From contig JABMLH010000002.1 of assembly GCA_013205085.1 (NCBI GenBank), positions 65,425 through 129,424 on the forward strand: a stretch of 64,000 bases of DNA, given 5' to 3'. Positions 9,320 to 18,680 of this stretch are shown here, piece by piece. The notes beneath the pieces are model-generated. The model had not been told where the DNA came from. It was given only the letters and a program-made list of their open reading frames with translations, and made no database searches. This DNA is from Microbacteriaceae bacterium VKM Ac-2854. Lineage in GTDB: Bacteria > Actinomycetota > Actinomycetes > Actinomycetales > Microbacteriaceae. A program made the translations under genes and the position numbers. Numbering within the stretch: the stretch's first letter is position 1; every line of letters begins with the position of its first letter.

Positions 9320-11025
9320 GCACCCTTCCCGAAGCGAGCGTCCCGTGGTGGACCAGCGCCGTGGTCTACCAGATCTACCCGCGCTCGTTCGCGGACTCGA
9401 ACGGCGACGGCATCGGCGACCTGGGCGGCATCCGCTCCAAGCTCGACCACCTCGCCGAACTGGGCGTGGACGTCGTCTGGCTCTCCCCCGTGTACCCGTC
9501 GCCGCAGCACGACAACGGCTACGACATCTCGGACTACCAGGACATCGATCCGCTGTTCGGCTCGCTCGAGGAGTTCGACCTGCTCCTCGCGGAGGCGCAC
9601 GAGCGCAGCATCAAGATCGTGATGGATCTGGTGGTGAACCACACCTCGGACGAGCACGCCTGGTTCGTGGAGTCGGCCTCGGGACCGGACTCGCCCAAGC
9701 GGGACTGGTACTGGTGGCGTCCGGCTCGGCCCGGCGACCCGCGTGGCTCCGAGGCCGAGGCCGCCATCGACGCGGGCATCGAGCCGAACGGCTGGCGCTC
9801 GTACTTCTCCGGCCCGGCCTGGACGCGCGACGGCAGCGGCGAGTACTTCCTGCACCTGTTCGCCGTGCAGCAGCCCGACCTCAACTGGGAGAACCCGGAG
9901 GTGCGTCAGGCCGTCTACGCGATGATGAACTGGTGGCTCGACCGCGGCGTCGACGGTTTCCGGATGGACGTGATCAACCTGATCTCGAAGCGACTGGAGC
10001 AGATCGACGGCGGCGCGGATGCGGACGGGATCGTCGGCGGGGTCGGGCCGCGACTGCACGAGTTCCTCCACGAGATGCACCTCGCGGTCTTCGCGGGGCG
10101 CGACGGGAAGTACATCACGGTCGGCGAGATGCCCGGAGTGACGCTGGCGGATGCGGAACTGGTCACGGACCCGGCCCGGCAGGAACTCGACATGGTCTTC
10201 CAGTTCGAGCACGTGGGCATCGACCACGGCACCGACAAGTTCCATCCGATCCCGCTGGACCTGGTGGCGCTGAAGGCGAACCTGGCGCGCTGGCAGGACG
10301 GGCTCGCCGAGCGCGGCTGGAACAGCCTGTACCTGAACAACCACGACCAGCCGCGGTTGGTGTCGCGCTTCGGCGACGACGGCGCGTGGCGCTACGAGGC
10401 GGCGACGCTCTGGGCGACGCTGATGCACTTGCAGCGCGGCACACCGTACATCTACCAGGGCGAGGAGATCGGCATGACCAACGTGCCGTTCGACTCGATC
10501 GACGACTTCCGCGACATCGAGTCCATCAATTACTACGCCGAGGCGATCGAGCGCGGTGAGGACGCTGCCGTGGTGTTGGACGGGCTGCGCGCCCAGAGCC
10601 GCGACAACGCGCGGACCCCGGTGCAGTGGGACGGGTCGGCGCACGCCGGCTTCACCACTGGCGAGCCGTGGATCCCCGTGAATCCGAACTACAGCACCGT
10701 GAACGTGGTGGCCGATCGAGCCTCCGATCGTTCGGTGTTCGACTACTACCGCCGGTTGATCGCGCTGCGGCACGAGGACGAGACCGTTCAGCTCGGTCGG
10801 TTCGAGCTGCTCGAGCCGGAGCACCCGACGCTGTTCGCGTTCACGCGCACCGGAGCGGATGCGGAGCTGCTGGTGGTCGGCAACGTCTCGGGCTCGCCGC
10901 TCGACGTGGAACTCTTGGAGCTGTGGGAGGACGCGGAGGTGCTGATCGGCAACACCGCCGAGCCGGCGCGCTCGACCCTCGGCCCGTGGGAGGCCCGCGT
11001 CCTGCGCCGCCGCTCGGGGTACTGA
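9316..11025 (+). CDS. GH13 alpha-glucosidase, oligo-1,6-glucosidase-like
   Basis: 569 aa, cytoplasmic. The GH13 regions are all present: DLVVNHTS (104-111), nucleophile Asp218 in FRMDVIN, acid/base Glu271 in VGEMPG, and transition-state Asp344 in NNHDQP. Val219 follows the nucleophile; in the oligo-1,6-glucosidase/maltase family, Val here is associated with cleavage of alpha-1,6 bonds and Ala/Thr with alpha-1,4, so I infer isomaltose-like substrates. The GTG start overlaps the permease stop (GTGA, 9316-9319), making this the last gene of the operon. It ends 10 bases before a perfect 24-bp-stem hairpin. Confidence 0.92.
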   Translation: MSTLPEASVPWWTSAVVYQIYPRSFADSNGDGIGDLGGIRSKLDHLAELGVDVVWLSPVYPSPQHDNGYDISDYQDIDPLFGSLEEFDLLLAEAHERSIKIVMDLVVNHTSDEHAWFVESASGPDSPKRDWYWWRPARPGDPRGSEAEAAIDAGIEPNGWRSYFSGPAWTRDGSGEYFLHLFAVQQPDLNWENPEVRQAVYAMMNWWLDRGVDGFRMDVINLISKRLEQIDGGADADGIVGGVGPRLHEFLHEMHLAVFAGRDGKYITVGEMPGVTLADAELVTDPARQELDMVFQFEHVGIDHGTDKFHPIPLDLVALKANLARWQDGLAERGWNSLYLNNHDQPRLVSRFGDDGAWRYEAATLWATLMHLQRGTPYIYQGEEIGMTNVPFDSIDDFRDIESINYYAEAIERGEDAAVVLDGLRAQSRDNARTPVQWDGSAHAGFTTGEPWIPVNPNYSTVNVVADRASDRSVFDYYRRLIALRHEDETVQLGRFELLEPEHPTLFAFTRTGADAELLVVGNVSGSPLDVELLELWEDAEVLIGNTAEPARSTLGPWEARVLRRRSGY

Positions 11026-11034
11026 ACCGCGCGG

Positions 11035-11089
11035 AAGGGGGTTGTCACTCCGTCCCACGTTGCGTGTGGGACGGAGTGACAACCCCCTT
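11035..11089. terminator. Long perfect hairpin, GTTGTCACT family, between convergent genes
   Basis: 24-bp arms at 11035-11058 and 11066-11089 are perfect complements, with a 7-base loop. The outer arm carries the GTTGTCACT core seen in three other hairpins of this window. It fills the gap between the convergent GH13 gene (ends 11025) and the AKR gene (ends 11092). The arms end in AAGGGGG/CCCCCTT, but no long U-run follows. Confidence 0.75.
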
Positions 11090-11091
11090 CG

Positions 11092-12030
11092 TCAAGCGGA
11101 GACCTTGTCGAGGCGGGCGAGTTCCTCGGGGGTGAGCTGCAGGGTGGCGGCGTCGAAGAGCTCGCCGAACGATTCGGCGTCCGGGGCACGGACGACCGCG
11201 GCGGCGATGCCGGGGCGGGCCAGCAGCCAGGCGATCGCGACGGATCCCTCGCGCGTGCCGTGCGCCTCCGCGATGCTCTTCAGCACATCGAGCACCTTCG
11301 CGCCGCGCCGTCCGATGTAGGCGAGCGCCCCCTCGAACAGCGACGACGCCGGGCGGCGTTTCTTGTCGCGGTAGGCGCCGGTGAGGTACCCGCTCGCCAG
11401 CGGCAGCCGGGCGAGCGTGTCGATGCCGAGCCGACGCGCCTCCGGGGCGACCCCGTTCTCGTAGCCGTGGCGCTCCATCAGGTTGTACTCGTGGAGGGTG
11501 ACCGCGAAGCGCGGGAGGTCGTGCTCATCCGCCGCGGCCTCGGCCGTGAGCAGGCCGGCTGCGCTGTAGTTCGCGGCACCGAGCGCGCCGATGCGTCCGT
11601 CCGCGACGAACGGTTGCACCGCGCGCAGACTCTCCTCGATCGGTACGCGCGGATCCTCGCCGTCGAACGACAGCAGATCGATCCGGTCCACCGCCAGCCG
11701 CTCCAGCGACGCCTCGATCGCGACGGGGATGCTGCGGGCGGAGAGTCCGGGCGCGTCCGGATGCCGGCCGATCTTCGTCGCGACGATCACCCGATCGCGG
11801 CACGCCTTCTCGGCGAGCCAGCGCCCGATCATGTACTCGCTGCGTCCGGTGGCGTAGTGGTCGGCCGTCGAGATCAGCGAGCCACCCGCCGCGGTGAACG
11901 CATCGAGCACCTCGGCCGTCTCCTCGACTCCGGCGGCCCACCCGAAGACGGAGCCGTCGATGGCGAGCGGGAACGCGGCGAGGCCGCTGCGGCCGAGCCG
12001 ACGAGCCGGGCCTGGGGTGGTCTCGGTCAT
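11092..12030 (-). CDS. Aldo/keto reductase-fold protein, catalytic residues degenerate (second copy)
   Basis: 312 aa; the ATG at 12030 has an AGGAG site. The AKR fold is clear (ISTADHYATGRSEYMIGRWL, VIVATKIG, ALGAANYSA, IAWLLARPGIAAAVV). In the catalytic tetrad Tyr and Lys are kept, but the Asp position is Ser (LISTADHY) and the His position is Asp (LLSFDGED). It resembles the protein at 1492-2520 in being degenerate, yet the substitutions differ, so the two diverged separately or long ago. It lies between the sugar operon and pnp. Its substrate, if any, is unknown. Confidence 0.8.
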   Translation of the reverse strand: MTETTPGPARRLGRSGLAAFPLAIDGSVFGWAAGVEETAEVLDAFTAAGGSLISTADHYATGRSEYMIGRWLAEKACRDRVIVATKIGRHPDAPGLSARSIPVAIEASLERLAVDRIDLLSFDGEDPRVPIEESLRAVQPFVADGRIGALGAANYSAAGLLTAEAAADEHDLPRFAVTLHEYNLMERHGYENGVAPEARRLGIDTLARLPLASGYLTGAYRDKKRRPASSLFEGALAYIGRRGAKVLDVLKSIAEAHGTREGSVAIAWLLARPGIAAAVVRAPDAESFGELFDAATLQLTPEELARLDKVSA

Positions 12031-12102
12031 GCGCAGCTCCTGTCGCTCCGGGGGCGTGGCGCGTGAGGCCCCCAAAGTCCACGGTACTGGACGCGGGCAG
12101 CA

Positions 12103-12156
12103 GAAAAGGGTTGTCACTTTTGTCGGCTACTGACCGACGAAGTGACAACCCTTTTC
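12103..12156. terminator. Long hairpin of the GTTGTCACT family downstream of pnp
   Basis: The arms at 12103-12126 and 12134-12156 pair almost completely, with one bulged base. The outer ends are GAAAAGGG and CCCTTTTC, so a short run of T follows the stem on either strand. The element starts 22 bases after the pnp stop, consistent with a bidirectional terminator. Confidence 0.75.
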
Positions 12157-12177
12157 AGAGTGTCAGCCCGGGAAGGC

Positions 12178-14466
12178 TCAGCCCTCGGCCGGGGCCTCGG
12201 GGCCGTCGGACGCGGCAGCGGACGACTCCGTGTCGGCCGGGTCGGCGATCACCGGAGCGAGCGAGAGCTTGCCGCGGTCGTCGATCTTGGTGATCTCCAC
12301 CAGGATCTTCTGGCCGACACCGAGCACGTCTTCGACGTTCTCGACGCGCTTGCCACCGGCGAGCTTGCGGACCTCGCTGATGTGCAGCAGGCCGTCCTTG
12401 CCCGGGAGGAGCGAGACGAACGCACCGAAGGTCGCGATCTTGACGACGGTTCCGAGGAACTGCTCGCCCACCTCGGGGTTGGTCGGGTTCGCGATGGCGT
12501 TGACCTGCGCACGCGCGGCCTCGGCCGACGGACCGTCGACGGCGCCGATGTAGACGGTGCCGTCCTCCTCGATGGAGATGTCGGCGCCGGTCTCGTCCTG
12601 GATCGCGTTGATCGTCTTGCCCTTGGGGCCGATCAGCTCACCGATCTTGTCGACGGGGATCTGCACCGAGATCACGCGGGGCGCGGTCGGGGCCATCTCG
12701 TCCGGCACGTCGATCGCGGCGTTGAGCACCGCGAGGATCGTGGTGCGGGCATCCTTGGCCTGCTTCAGCGCGGCGTCCAGAACCGACGACGGGATGCCGT
12801 GCAGCTTGGTGTCGAGCTGGATCGCGGTGACGAACTCAGCTGTACCGGCGACCTTGAAGTCCATATCGCCCAGCGCATCCTCGGCACCGAGGATGTCGGT
12901 GAGGGCGGCGTAGCGGGTCTGGCCGTCGACGACGTCCGAGACCAGGCCCATGGCGATACCGGCGACCGGAGCGCGCAGCGGCACACCGGCGTTCAGCAGC
13001 GACAGGGTCGAGGCGCAGACGGAGCCCATCGAGGTCGAGCCGTTGGAGCCGAGAGCCTCGGACACCTGACGGATCGCGTAAGGGAACTCCTCGCGGCTCG
13101 GCAGCACCGGCGCGAGGGCGCGCTCGGCGAGGAAGCCGTGCCCGATCTCGCGACGCTTCGGCGAGCCGACGCGGCCGGTCTCACCGGTCGAGTACGGCGG
13201 GAAGTTGTAGTGGTGCAGGTAACGCTTCTTCGTGACCGGGCTCAGCGAGTCGATCTGCTGCTCCATCTTGAGCATGTTCAGCGTGGTGACACCCAGGATC
13301 TGGGTCTCGCCGCGCTGGAAGATCGCGGAACCGTGCACGCGCGGGATGACCTGCACCTCGGCGTCGAGGGGACGGATGTCCGCAAGGCCACGGCCGTCGA
13401 TGCGCACACCGTCGCGGAGGATCCGGCCGCGGACGACCACCTTCGTGACCGACTTGTACGCGGCTCCGACCTGGTTGTAGGCCTCGGCGGGCAGCTGACC
13501 GGACGCGATGCGCTCGGCGATCTGCTCCTTGACGTGCGCCTTCAGCGCGTCGTCGGCATCCTGACGCTCGATCTTGTCGGCGATCTGGTAGATGTCGACG
13601 AGCTTGTCGTAGGAGAGTTCCGCGACGTTGTCGTAGGTCTCCTGCGCGTAGGGCAGGAAGATCGGGTAGTCCTTGACCGGCTTCGCGGTCTCAGCGGCGA
13701 GCTTCGCCTGCGCCTCGACCAGCTGACGGATGAAGGGCTTCGAGGCCTCGAGGCCCTGGGCCACGATCTCCTCGTTGGGCTTCGTGGCGCCGGCCTTGAT
13801 GAGCTCCCACGAGTGCTCGGTCGCCTCGGCCTCGACCATCATGATGGCGACGTCGGAGGAGCCGTCCTCGTTGGTGACGACGCGGCCCGCGACGATGAGG
13901 TCGAAGACGGCGTTCTCCAGCTGCGAGTGCTTGGGGAAGGCGATCCACTGGTCCGGCTTGACACCGTCGGAGATGAGCGCGAGGCGCACACCGGCGATCG
14001 GGCCGGAGAAGGGCAGGCCGGAGATCTGGGTCGAGGCGCTCGCGGCGTTGATCGCGAGGGCGTCGTAGAACTCGTCCGGTGCGATGGACAGGACCGTGAT
14101 GACGACCTGGACCTCGTTGCGGATGCCGTCGGCGAACGACGGGCGCAGCGGCCGGTCGATCAGACGGCAGACCAGGATGGCCTCGGTCGAGGGGCGGCCC
14201 TCGCGGCGGAAGAACGAGCCGGGGATCTTGCCCGCGGCGTACGAACGCTCTTCGACGTCGACGGTCAGCGGGAAGAAGTCGAAGTTGTCCTTCGGGTTCT
14301 TCGAGACCGAGGTGGCGGAGAGGAGCATGGTGTCCTCGTCCAGGTACGCGGCGACCGCGCCCTGAGCCTGCTGCGCGAGGCGGCCGGTCTCGAAGCGGAC
14401 CGTGCGGGTGCCGTACGCACCGTTGTCGAGAACGGCTTCGGCGAATGTGATTTCAGGACCTTCCAA
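12178..14466 (-). CDS. pnp: Polynucleotide phosphorylase (PNPase / guanosine pentaphosphate synthetase)
   Basis: 762 aa, a phosphorolytic 3'-5' exoribonuclease. Two RNase PH domains are separated by the alpha-helical domain. A KH domain ([15 protein letters not shown], about 600-660) and an S1 domain (about 665-735) follow. An acidic Ala-rich tail ends the protein. The start is TTG at 14466: AGGAG lies at 14476-14480 on the complementary strand with 9-base spacing, and [11 protein letters not shown] is the expected N-terminus. The gene often sits next to rpsO; here rpsO is about 10 kb upstream on the same strand with unrelated genes between. A 310-bp gap precedes it. Confidence 0.97.
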   Translation of the reverse strand: MEGPEITFAEAVLDNGAYGTRTVRFETGRLAQQAQGAVAAYLDEDTMLLSATSVSKNPKDNFDFFPLTVDVEERSYAAGKIPGSFFRREGRPSTEAILVCRLIDRPLRPSFADGIRNEVQVVITVLSIAPDEFYDALAINAASASTQISGLPFSGPIAGVRLALISDGVKPDQWIAFPKHSQLENAVFDLIVAGRVVTNEDGSSDVAIMMVEAEATEHSWELIKAGATKPNEEIVAQGLEASKPFIRQLVEAQAKLAAETAKPVKDYPIFLPYAQETYDNVAELSYDKLVDIYQIADKIERQDADDALKAHVKEQIAERIASGQLPAEAYNQVGAAYKSVTKVVVRGRILRDGVRIDGRGLADIRPLDAEVQVIPRVHGSAIFQRGETQILGVTTLNMLKMEQQIDSLSPVTKKRYLHHYNFPPYSTGETGRVGSPKRREIGHGFLAERALAPVLPSREEFPYAIRQVSEALGSNGSTSMGSVCASTLSLLNAGVPLRAPVAGIAMGLVSDVVDGQTRYAALTDILGAEDALGDMDFKVAGTAEFVTAIQLDTKLHGIPSSVLDAALKQAKDARTTILAVLNAAIDVPDEMAPTAPRVISVQIPVDKIGELIGPKGKTINAIQDETGADISIEEDGTVYIGAVDGPSAEAARAQVNAIANPTNPEVGEQFLGTVVKIATFGAFVSLLPGKDGLLHISEVRKLAGGKRVENVEDVLGVGQKILVEITKIDDRGKLSLAPVIADPADTESSAAASDGPEAPAEG

Positions 14467-14776
14467 GAGGTCTGTCTCCTAACGTCTGCGTCGCCGCCCC
14501 GTGTGGGCGTCGACCTTCGGTCGGAGCAATGGATCAGGCAGGACTCGAATGGTCCCGCGACGGTGTCTGGCGACATCGCCGGGTGTGGAGAGCGCTCGTG
14601 CTGGCCACCAGTAGAAGGGCACCGGATACCGCTGCGTTCATCAGAACATCGCATCCAGGACTCCACCACCGAGGACCAGCTTCCTGCCAGCCTGCTCCGT
14701 GGTCGACCGCACCCGATGGTGCGATCGAAACCGGTTCACTCTATCAGTCGGGGTGGTGTGCGCCTAGGAACCGCGT
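14467..14776. other. 310-bp gap upstream of pnp: probable pnp promoter and leader
   Basis: I find no supportable ORF. The stretch is less GC-rich than its surroundings at 14600-14760. On the minus strand it must carry the pnp promoter and a long 5' leader, with a short CGCCC/GGGCG stem (14495-14509) close to the ribosome site. No clear -35/-10 pair could be assigned. E. coli pnp is autoregulated through a leader stem-loop, so this leader is a plausible regulatory site, but that is inference. Confidence 0.4.
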
Positions 14777-15211
14777 TCAGCCGCGGGTCTCGTGCATGAA
14801 CAGCCGCACCCGCCAGCCGTTCTTCGTGCGCGCGATCTCGGCCGGGATGCGCGGCTGCTTGCCGGCCTCGGTCAGGCGCGCCAGCGCCGCATCCACCACG
14901 TTCTCGAGCCCCCGCGGCACGAAGCCGACCTGGCCGCTCGGGCGCTGGTTCGCGAAGATCCGAACCGGCATCGGCGCATCCGTGCGCTCCTCCTCGATGG
15001 TGCGGCGCGGGATGAGGGCGCTCGCCTCGCTCACGCCGAGGCCGGCGAGGCGTTCCAGTTCGTCCTGGTAGGGCGTCGAGTCCGCGATGACGAGGATGGT
15101 GTCCCCGCGCTTCTTCTTCGGTGCGAGCTCGTAGTCGTAGTCGTCGAGCGATCCGGAGCCGCGGTCGGTCTTGGGCAGAGGATTGTCGTCGGAGCGCGAG
15201 AAGAGCTTCAT
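14777..15211 (-). CDS. Hypothetical protein with a HIRAN-like C-terminal region
   Basis: 144 aa. The N-terminus is charged and disordered-looking (KLFSRSDDNPLP, APKKKRGD). It is followed by a compact alpha/beta region with VRIFANQRPSGQVGFVPRG and a closing NGWRVRLFM. This layout resembles HIRAN domains, which bind DNA ends or replication structures, but the match is by eye only. The ATG at 15211 was preferred over longer in-frame starts, because upstream codons look non-coding and run into the divergent promoter region. It lies upstream of pnp on the same strand. Confidence 0.6.
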   Translation of the reverse strand: MKLFSRSDDNPLPKTDRGSGSLDDYDYELAPKKKRGDTILVIADSTPYQDELERLAGLGVSEASALIPRRTIEEERTDAPMPVRIFANQRPSGQVGFVPRGLENVVDAALARLTEAGKQPRIPAEIARTKNGWRVRLFMHETRG

Positions 15212-15322
15212 GGGGACAGTCAAGCCGCATCCGATCGTGCGCGCGAGCAGGCTCGCCTGTGGACAACCGCCGATCCATCCACATTCCGCCCTTCTGGCAC
15301 CCGTTCGGGGGTGATCGGTGCC

Positions 15323-15334
15323 TAGGGTGTCGAT
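15323..15334 (+). promoter_or_regulatory. Leaderless -10 element, TAGGGT, six bases before ATG
   Basis: TAGGGT at 15323-15328 and six bases to the ATG at 15335. No ribosome site is present. Confidence 0.5.
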
Positions 15335-15685
15335 ATGACGAACATCGCGGCAGCCCCCCGAAAACACCCGCTCTGGGACCTCCTGACGACGCTGATCCTG
15401 ATCGGCATCCTGTTACTCGTCCTCGCGCCAGCGGCGTCGGGGATGGGCACGATGATGCTGCTCGGCGCGAGCGCGTGCGAGTACAACGAGTGCAACGACG
15501 ACGCGTTCGCCCTCGCCCTGTTCCTCGGCATCGTCGGACCGTGGCTCGTGGCGGTTCCGCTGTCGATCGTCGGCGGTGGACTCCTGCTACTGAAGGTGAT
15601 CTCGTTCTGGGTGCCGACGCTGGGGATGGCGGGAGTGGCCGTGGTCGAGGGGCTGGCGTGGGTCGCCGCCGGCGAGGTGATGTGA
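15335..15685 (+). CDS. Small hypothetical membrane protein
   Basis: 116 aa with predicted membrane segments at about 15-38, 57-80 and 85-110 and short loops. Two cysteines lie in the first loop (SACEYNECND), which could form an extracellular disulfide. I recognise no family. The start is supported by a leaderless-type -10 element. It is divergent from the HIRAN-like gene and convergent with an MFS gene, with a TTCG-loop hairpin between. Confidence 0.65.
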   Translation: MTNIAAAPRKHPLWDLLTTLILIGILLLVLAPAASGMGTMMLLGASACEYNECNDDAFALALFLGIVGPWLVAVPLSIVGGGLLLLKVISFWVPTLGMAGVAVVEGLAWVAAGEVM

Positions 15686-15717
15686 CGCCGGTCTCCGGTG
15701 GTCGAGCCGCTCGAGAC

Positions 15718-15733
15718 CCCGGCTTCGGCCGGG
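15718..15733. terminator. Compact GC hairpin with TTCG loop between convergent genes
   Basis: CCCGGC, loop TTCG, GCCGGG; perfect and symmetrical. It lies between the stops at 15685 (+) and 15740 (-), so it can act on both strands. It is preceded by an imperfect GGTGGTCGAGC / GCTCGAGACC inverted repeat. Confidence 0.55.
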
Positions 15734-15739
15734 CCACCG

Positions 15740-16972
15740 CTAGGCGCGAGCGCGCATCCACACACCCGACACGATCACCATCGCGGCGATGATCACCACG
15801 AAGCCGATCAGCACGGGAACCATCGGCAGCACCGCGAGGGCGACACCGAGCAGCAGCACCGGCAGGGCCAGGCCGATGTATGCCGCGAGGAACATCGCGG
15901 CCAAGACCTCGCCGCGGGTCTCCTGCGAGGCCAGCGATGCAGCGACGGCGAGGCTGACGCGGAACAGGACGCCCACGCCGGCGCCGGCGACGACGCCGCC
16001 GATCACGAAGAGAGCGAGGGAGGTGAAGACCACCCCGGCGGCGAAGGCGGCGAGGCCGAGCACCATCGCCGAGACGGCGACGACGAGACCGACCCGGGTG
16101 GGCACCGAAGCGAAGGCGACCTGCGCCACGGCCGCCGCGGCGAAGACCCCGAACGCGACGGCTCCGGCGAGCAGCCGGGACGTCTCGTGCAGCGAACCGG
16201 CGATGAAGGACGGCGCGAGGGAGGTGAAGAGTCCGAAGATCGCGAAGGCGGCGAACGCACCGGCGGCGGCGGACCAGAACGTGCCTCGTGCCGCGGCCGG
16301 TACCGACACCCGCTGCGGGCGGTAGGCCGGCAGTTCCTCACGGCGCTCGACCGTCTCGGGAACGAAGACGACGGCGATCGCGGCGAGCAGGAGGATCACC
16401 ACAAAAACGGCGTACGGCACGGTGAGCGGGTCGGCGACGGTGACGGCGAGGATCCCGGCGACGAGCGGTCCGACGGCGAGCCCGCCCATGTTCACGAGGG
16501 TCGAGACGACGCGGGACACCGTCGGCCCTTCGTCGGGCCGGGCGATGGCGCGCAGTTCGGAGAGGTGCGCCGTCGCGGTCGCCGTGAGGGCGCCGACGCC
16601 GACGCCCGAGATGAAGCGAGCGAGCAACAGGCCCGGCACCTCGGGCCAGAGCAGGAACACGACCGCGGAGAGCAGTTCGACCAGGATCGCGGCGAGGATG
16701 ATCCGGCGCCGGCCCAGCCAGTCGCTGATGTGACCGGCGAGGAACAGGGAGGCGACCACGCCGACCGCGTACGCGGCGAAGACGATCGTGATCACGGCGG
16801 TCGGGAAGCCGTCGCGCTGCTGATAGAGCGCGTACAGCGGCGTGGGCAGCGTCGAGAACGCCATCACGGCGAGGAAGGCGACGGCGACCACCCAGAAGCC
16901 CGCGCCGTGCGGGACGGTGCGGTGTTCGGCGCGAGCGGCGGTGGGGACGGTGGCGATTCCGGCGGTGGTCAT
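15740..16972 (-). CDS. MFS transporter (drug/sugar exporter-like)
   Basis: 410 aa with 12 predicted helices. The MFS loop 2-3 signature is present (GHISDWLGRRRIILAA). Substrate not determinable. It is divergent from a LysR regulator with a 78-bp gap, so it is probably that regulator's target. The ATG at 16972 has GACAGT six bases upstream, a weaker variant of the leaderless -10 pattern. Confidence 0.85.
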   Translation of the reverse strand: MTTAGIATVPTAARAEHRTVPHGAGFWVVAVAFLAVMAFSTLPTPLYALYQQRDGFPTAVITIVFAAYAVGVVASLFLAGHISDWLGRRRIILAAILVELLSAVVFLLWPEVPGLLLARFISGVGVGALTATATAHLSELRAIARPDEGPTVSRVVSTLVNMGGLAVGPLVAGILAVTVADPLTVPYAVFVVILLLAAIAVVFVPETVERREELPAYRPQRVSVPAAARGTFWSAAAGAFAAFAIFGLFTSLAPSFIAGSLHETSRLLAGAVAFGVFAAAAVAQVAFASVPTRVGLVVAVSAMVLGLAAFAAGVVFTSLALFVIGGVVAGAGVGVLFRVSLAVAASLASQETRGEVLAAMFLAAYIGLALPVLLLGVALAVLPMVPVLIGFVVIIAAMVIVSGVWMRARA

Positions 16973-17050
16973 GCGTCTACTGTCCTGCCGCGATTACCGG
17001 CTGTCCAACGAAATAAAGTGGATGGATTGACCGGCATCATCGATAATTCG

Positions 17051-17965
17051 ATGGTGGATCAGCGGCAGCTCGAGTACTTCGTCGCGGTCGCGGAGGAACT
17101 GAGTTTCACCCGCGCGGCCGCCCGGCTGTTCGTGGTGCAGTCGACCCTGTCGGCGGCGATCAAGTCCCTCGAGGCGGAGCTCGGCGCGGCGCTGTTCATC
17201 CGCTCCACGCGCCGGGTCGAGCTGACCGGCACGGGCGAGGCGCTGTACCCGGAGGCCCTCGCGGCGATCGAGGCCCTGAACCGGCTCCGGTCGACGGCGG
17301 CGGATTCGACGGCCGGCCTGCGCGGGCGGGTACGGGTGGGCATCCTCTCCAGCATCGGCGTCGTTGATCTTCCGCGGCTGCTAGGCGAGTTCCACCGTCG
17401 GCATCCGCTGGTCGACCTCGTTCTCAGCGCCTCCGTCAGCGGCTCCACCGGGTTGCTGGTCGACCTGCGGCGCGGCCGGATCGACATCGCCGTCCTCGGC
17501 CTGCCCGCGTCGGAACTCGCGGATCTGGACACCGTGACGATCGCCCACTCGGGCTTCGTGGCGCTGGTGCCGCCCGAGCATCCGCTGGCCGGGCGGAACG
17601 AGGTCGGCCTCGACGAGGTGAGTCACGAACCCTTCATCGACACGCTGCCCGGATTCGGCAATCGGATCGCGGTGGACCAGGCGTTCGAGCACGCCGGCCT
17701 GCGCCGTCGGGTGACCACGGAGATCGGTGACCTGCAGACGGTTCCGCCTTTCGTCGCCGCCGGACTCGGCATCGCGATCGTGCCGGAGGTGATGCTGGAG
17801 CGTTCGGATGCCGTTGTCGCGCTGCCGCTGCGCGGCTCGCCGATCGACTGGACGCTGAGCATGGGAGGCCTGGACCGGGCGGAGCACTCCCCCGCGGTCG
17901 CCGCCTTCCTCGCGCTCCTGCACGAGCAGACGGGGACGTACTGGCCGATCGCCGAGGTCGGCTGA
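17051..17965 (+). CDS. LysR family transcriptional regulator
   Basis: 304 aa: an N-terminal winged helix (LEYFVAVAEELSFTRAAARL at about 6-25) followed by a periplasmic-binding-like effector domain. ATG 17051 (MVDQRQLEYF) is the standard LysR N-terminus. GATAAT lies three bases upstream, and the A/T-rich ATCATCGATAAT (17036-17047) is a candidate autoregulatory box. It is divergent from the MFS gene it probably controls and is convergent, 7 bp apart, with the anti-sigma gene. Confidence 0.9.
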   Translation: MVDQRQLEYFVAVAEELSFTRAAARLFVVQSTLSAAIKSLEAELGAALFIRSTRRVELTGTGEALYPEALAAIEALNRLRSTAADSTAGLRGRVRVGILSSIGVVDLPRLLGEFHRRHPLVDLVLSASVSGSTGLLVDLRRGRIDIAVLGLPASELADLDTVTIAHSGFVALVPPEHPLAGRNEVGLDEVSHEPFIDTLPGFGNRIAVDQAFEHAGLRRRVTTEIGDLQTVPPFVAAGLGIAIVPEVMLERSDAVVALPLRGSPIDWTLSMGGLDRAEHSPAVAAFLALLHEQTGTYWPIAEVG

Positions 17966-17972
17966 CGTCGCG

Positions 17973-18680
17973 CTACCCCAGCTCGCCGCGCACGATCGAG
18001 TCGCCGGAGTGCTGCGGATCACCGTCATCGGGCTCCGCGGACACGTCGACCAGCGGATAGGCCGCGAGGTCGAGATCGCTGGGCAGGGCGAAGCGACCGT
18101 CGGCGCCGGCCAGCACTCCCACACTGACCAGACGCGACGCATCCGGCGCCAGCAACCACACTTCGAGGTAGCCGTCGGCCGGTGCCGGCGCCTCGAGGTG
18201 CAGTACCAGCTCGCGACGGCCGTCGGGATAGTCCTCGACGTCCGCCCGGCCGACAGCGCCCGTCCACGCCGGCAGCGCCGCCAACGTCGCCCTGGCCACC
18301 ACGGTGCCCGGGTCGCTCGGCGTCGCCCGCCACCAGAGGCCGCCGATGAGCGAGACGATCAGGCCGATGGTGGCCGCGACCGCGACCCCGGCGACCCACC
18401 ACCGCGTGGCGCGGGAGCGCACCGGACGCTCGTCCAGCGGCAGCTCGACGACCGGCCGAGGCGCGGCATCCTGCAGCCCGAGCTCGGTGGAGATCCGCTG
18501 CCACACGGCATCCCTCGGCGCCTCGAGCTCGATCGGTTCGCGACCGGCGCGGACGGTCTCGGCGAGCGCCGACACCTCGCCGCTGCACACGACGCAGCTC
18601 GCGAGGTGATCGAGCTCGGCGTCGTCGATGGGCTCCCCCAGGGCGATCAGGGCGAGTTGTTCGGGATCGATGTGACTCAC
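17973..18680 (-). CDS. Anti-sigma factor, zinc-binding, RskA-like
   Basis: 235 aa. The N-terminal cytoplasmic domain has the zinc anti-sigma signature HLASCVVC (about 25-32). A single membrane helix lies at about 92-114, followed by an extracytoplasmic anti-sigma-K-like domain (YLEVWLLAPDASRLVSVGVL). The start is GTG at 18680, immediately after the sigma-factor stop, with GGAGGTGATC in the last sigma codons as its ribosome site; the two are therefore coupled. It is expected to hold the sigma factor at the membrane until released by proteolysis. Confidence 0.88.
   Translation of the reverse strand: MSHIDPEQLALIALGEPIDDAELDHLASCVVCSGEVSALAETVRAGREPIELEAPRDAVWQRISTELGLQDAAPRPVVELPLDERPVRSRATRWWVAGVAVAATIGLIVSLIGGLWWRATPSDPGTVVARATLAALPAWTGAVGRADVEDYPDGRRELVLHLEAPAPADGYLEVWLLAPDASRLVSVGVLAGADGRFALPSDLDLAAYPLVDVSAEPDDGDPQHSGDSIVRGELG

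Noticed and set aside
12142-14799. 885-codon open frame on the plus strand opposite pnp
   Set aside because: It is antisense to an unmistakable PNPase; long empty antisense frames are expected at this GC content, and its product is low-complexity Arg/Gly/Asp-rich.
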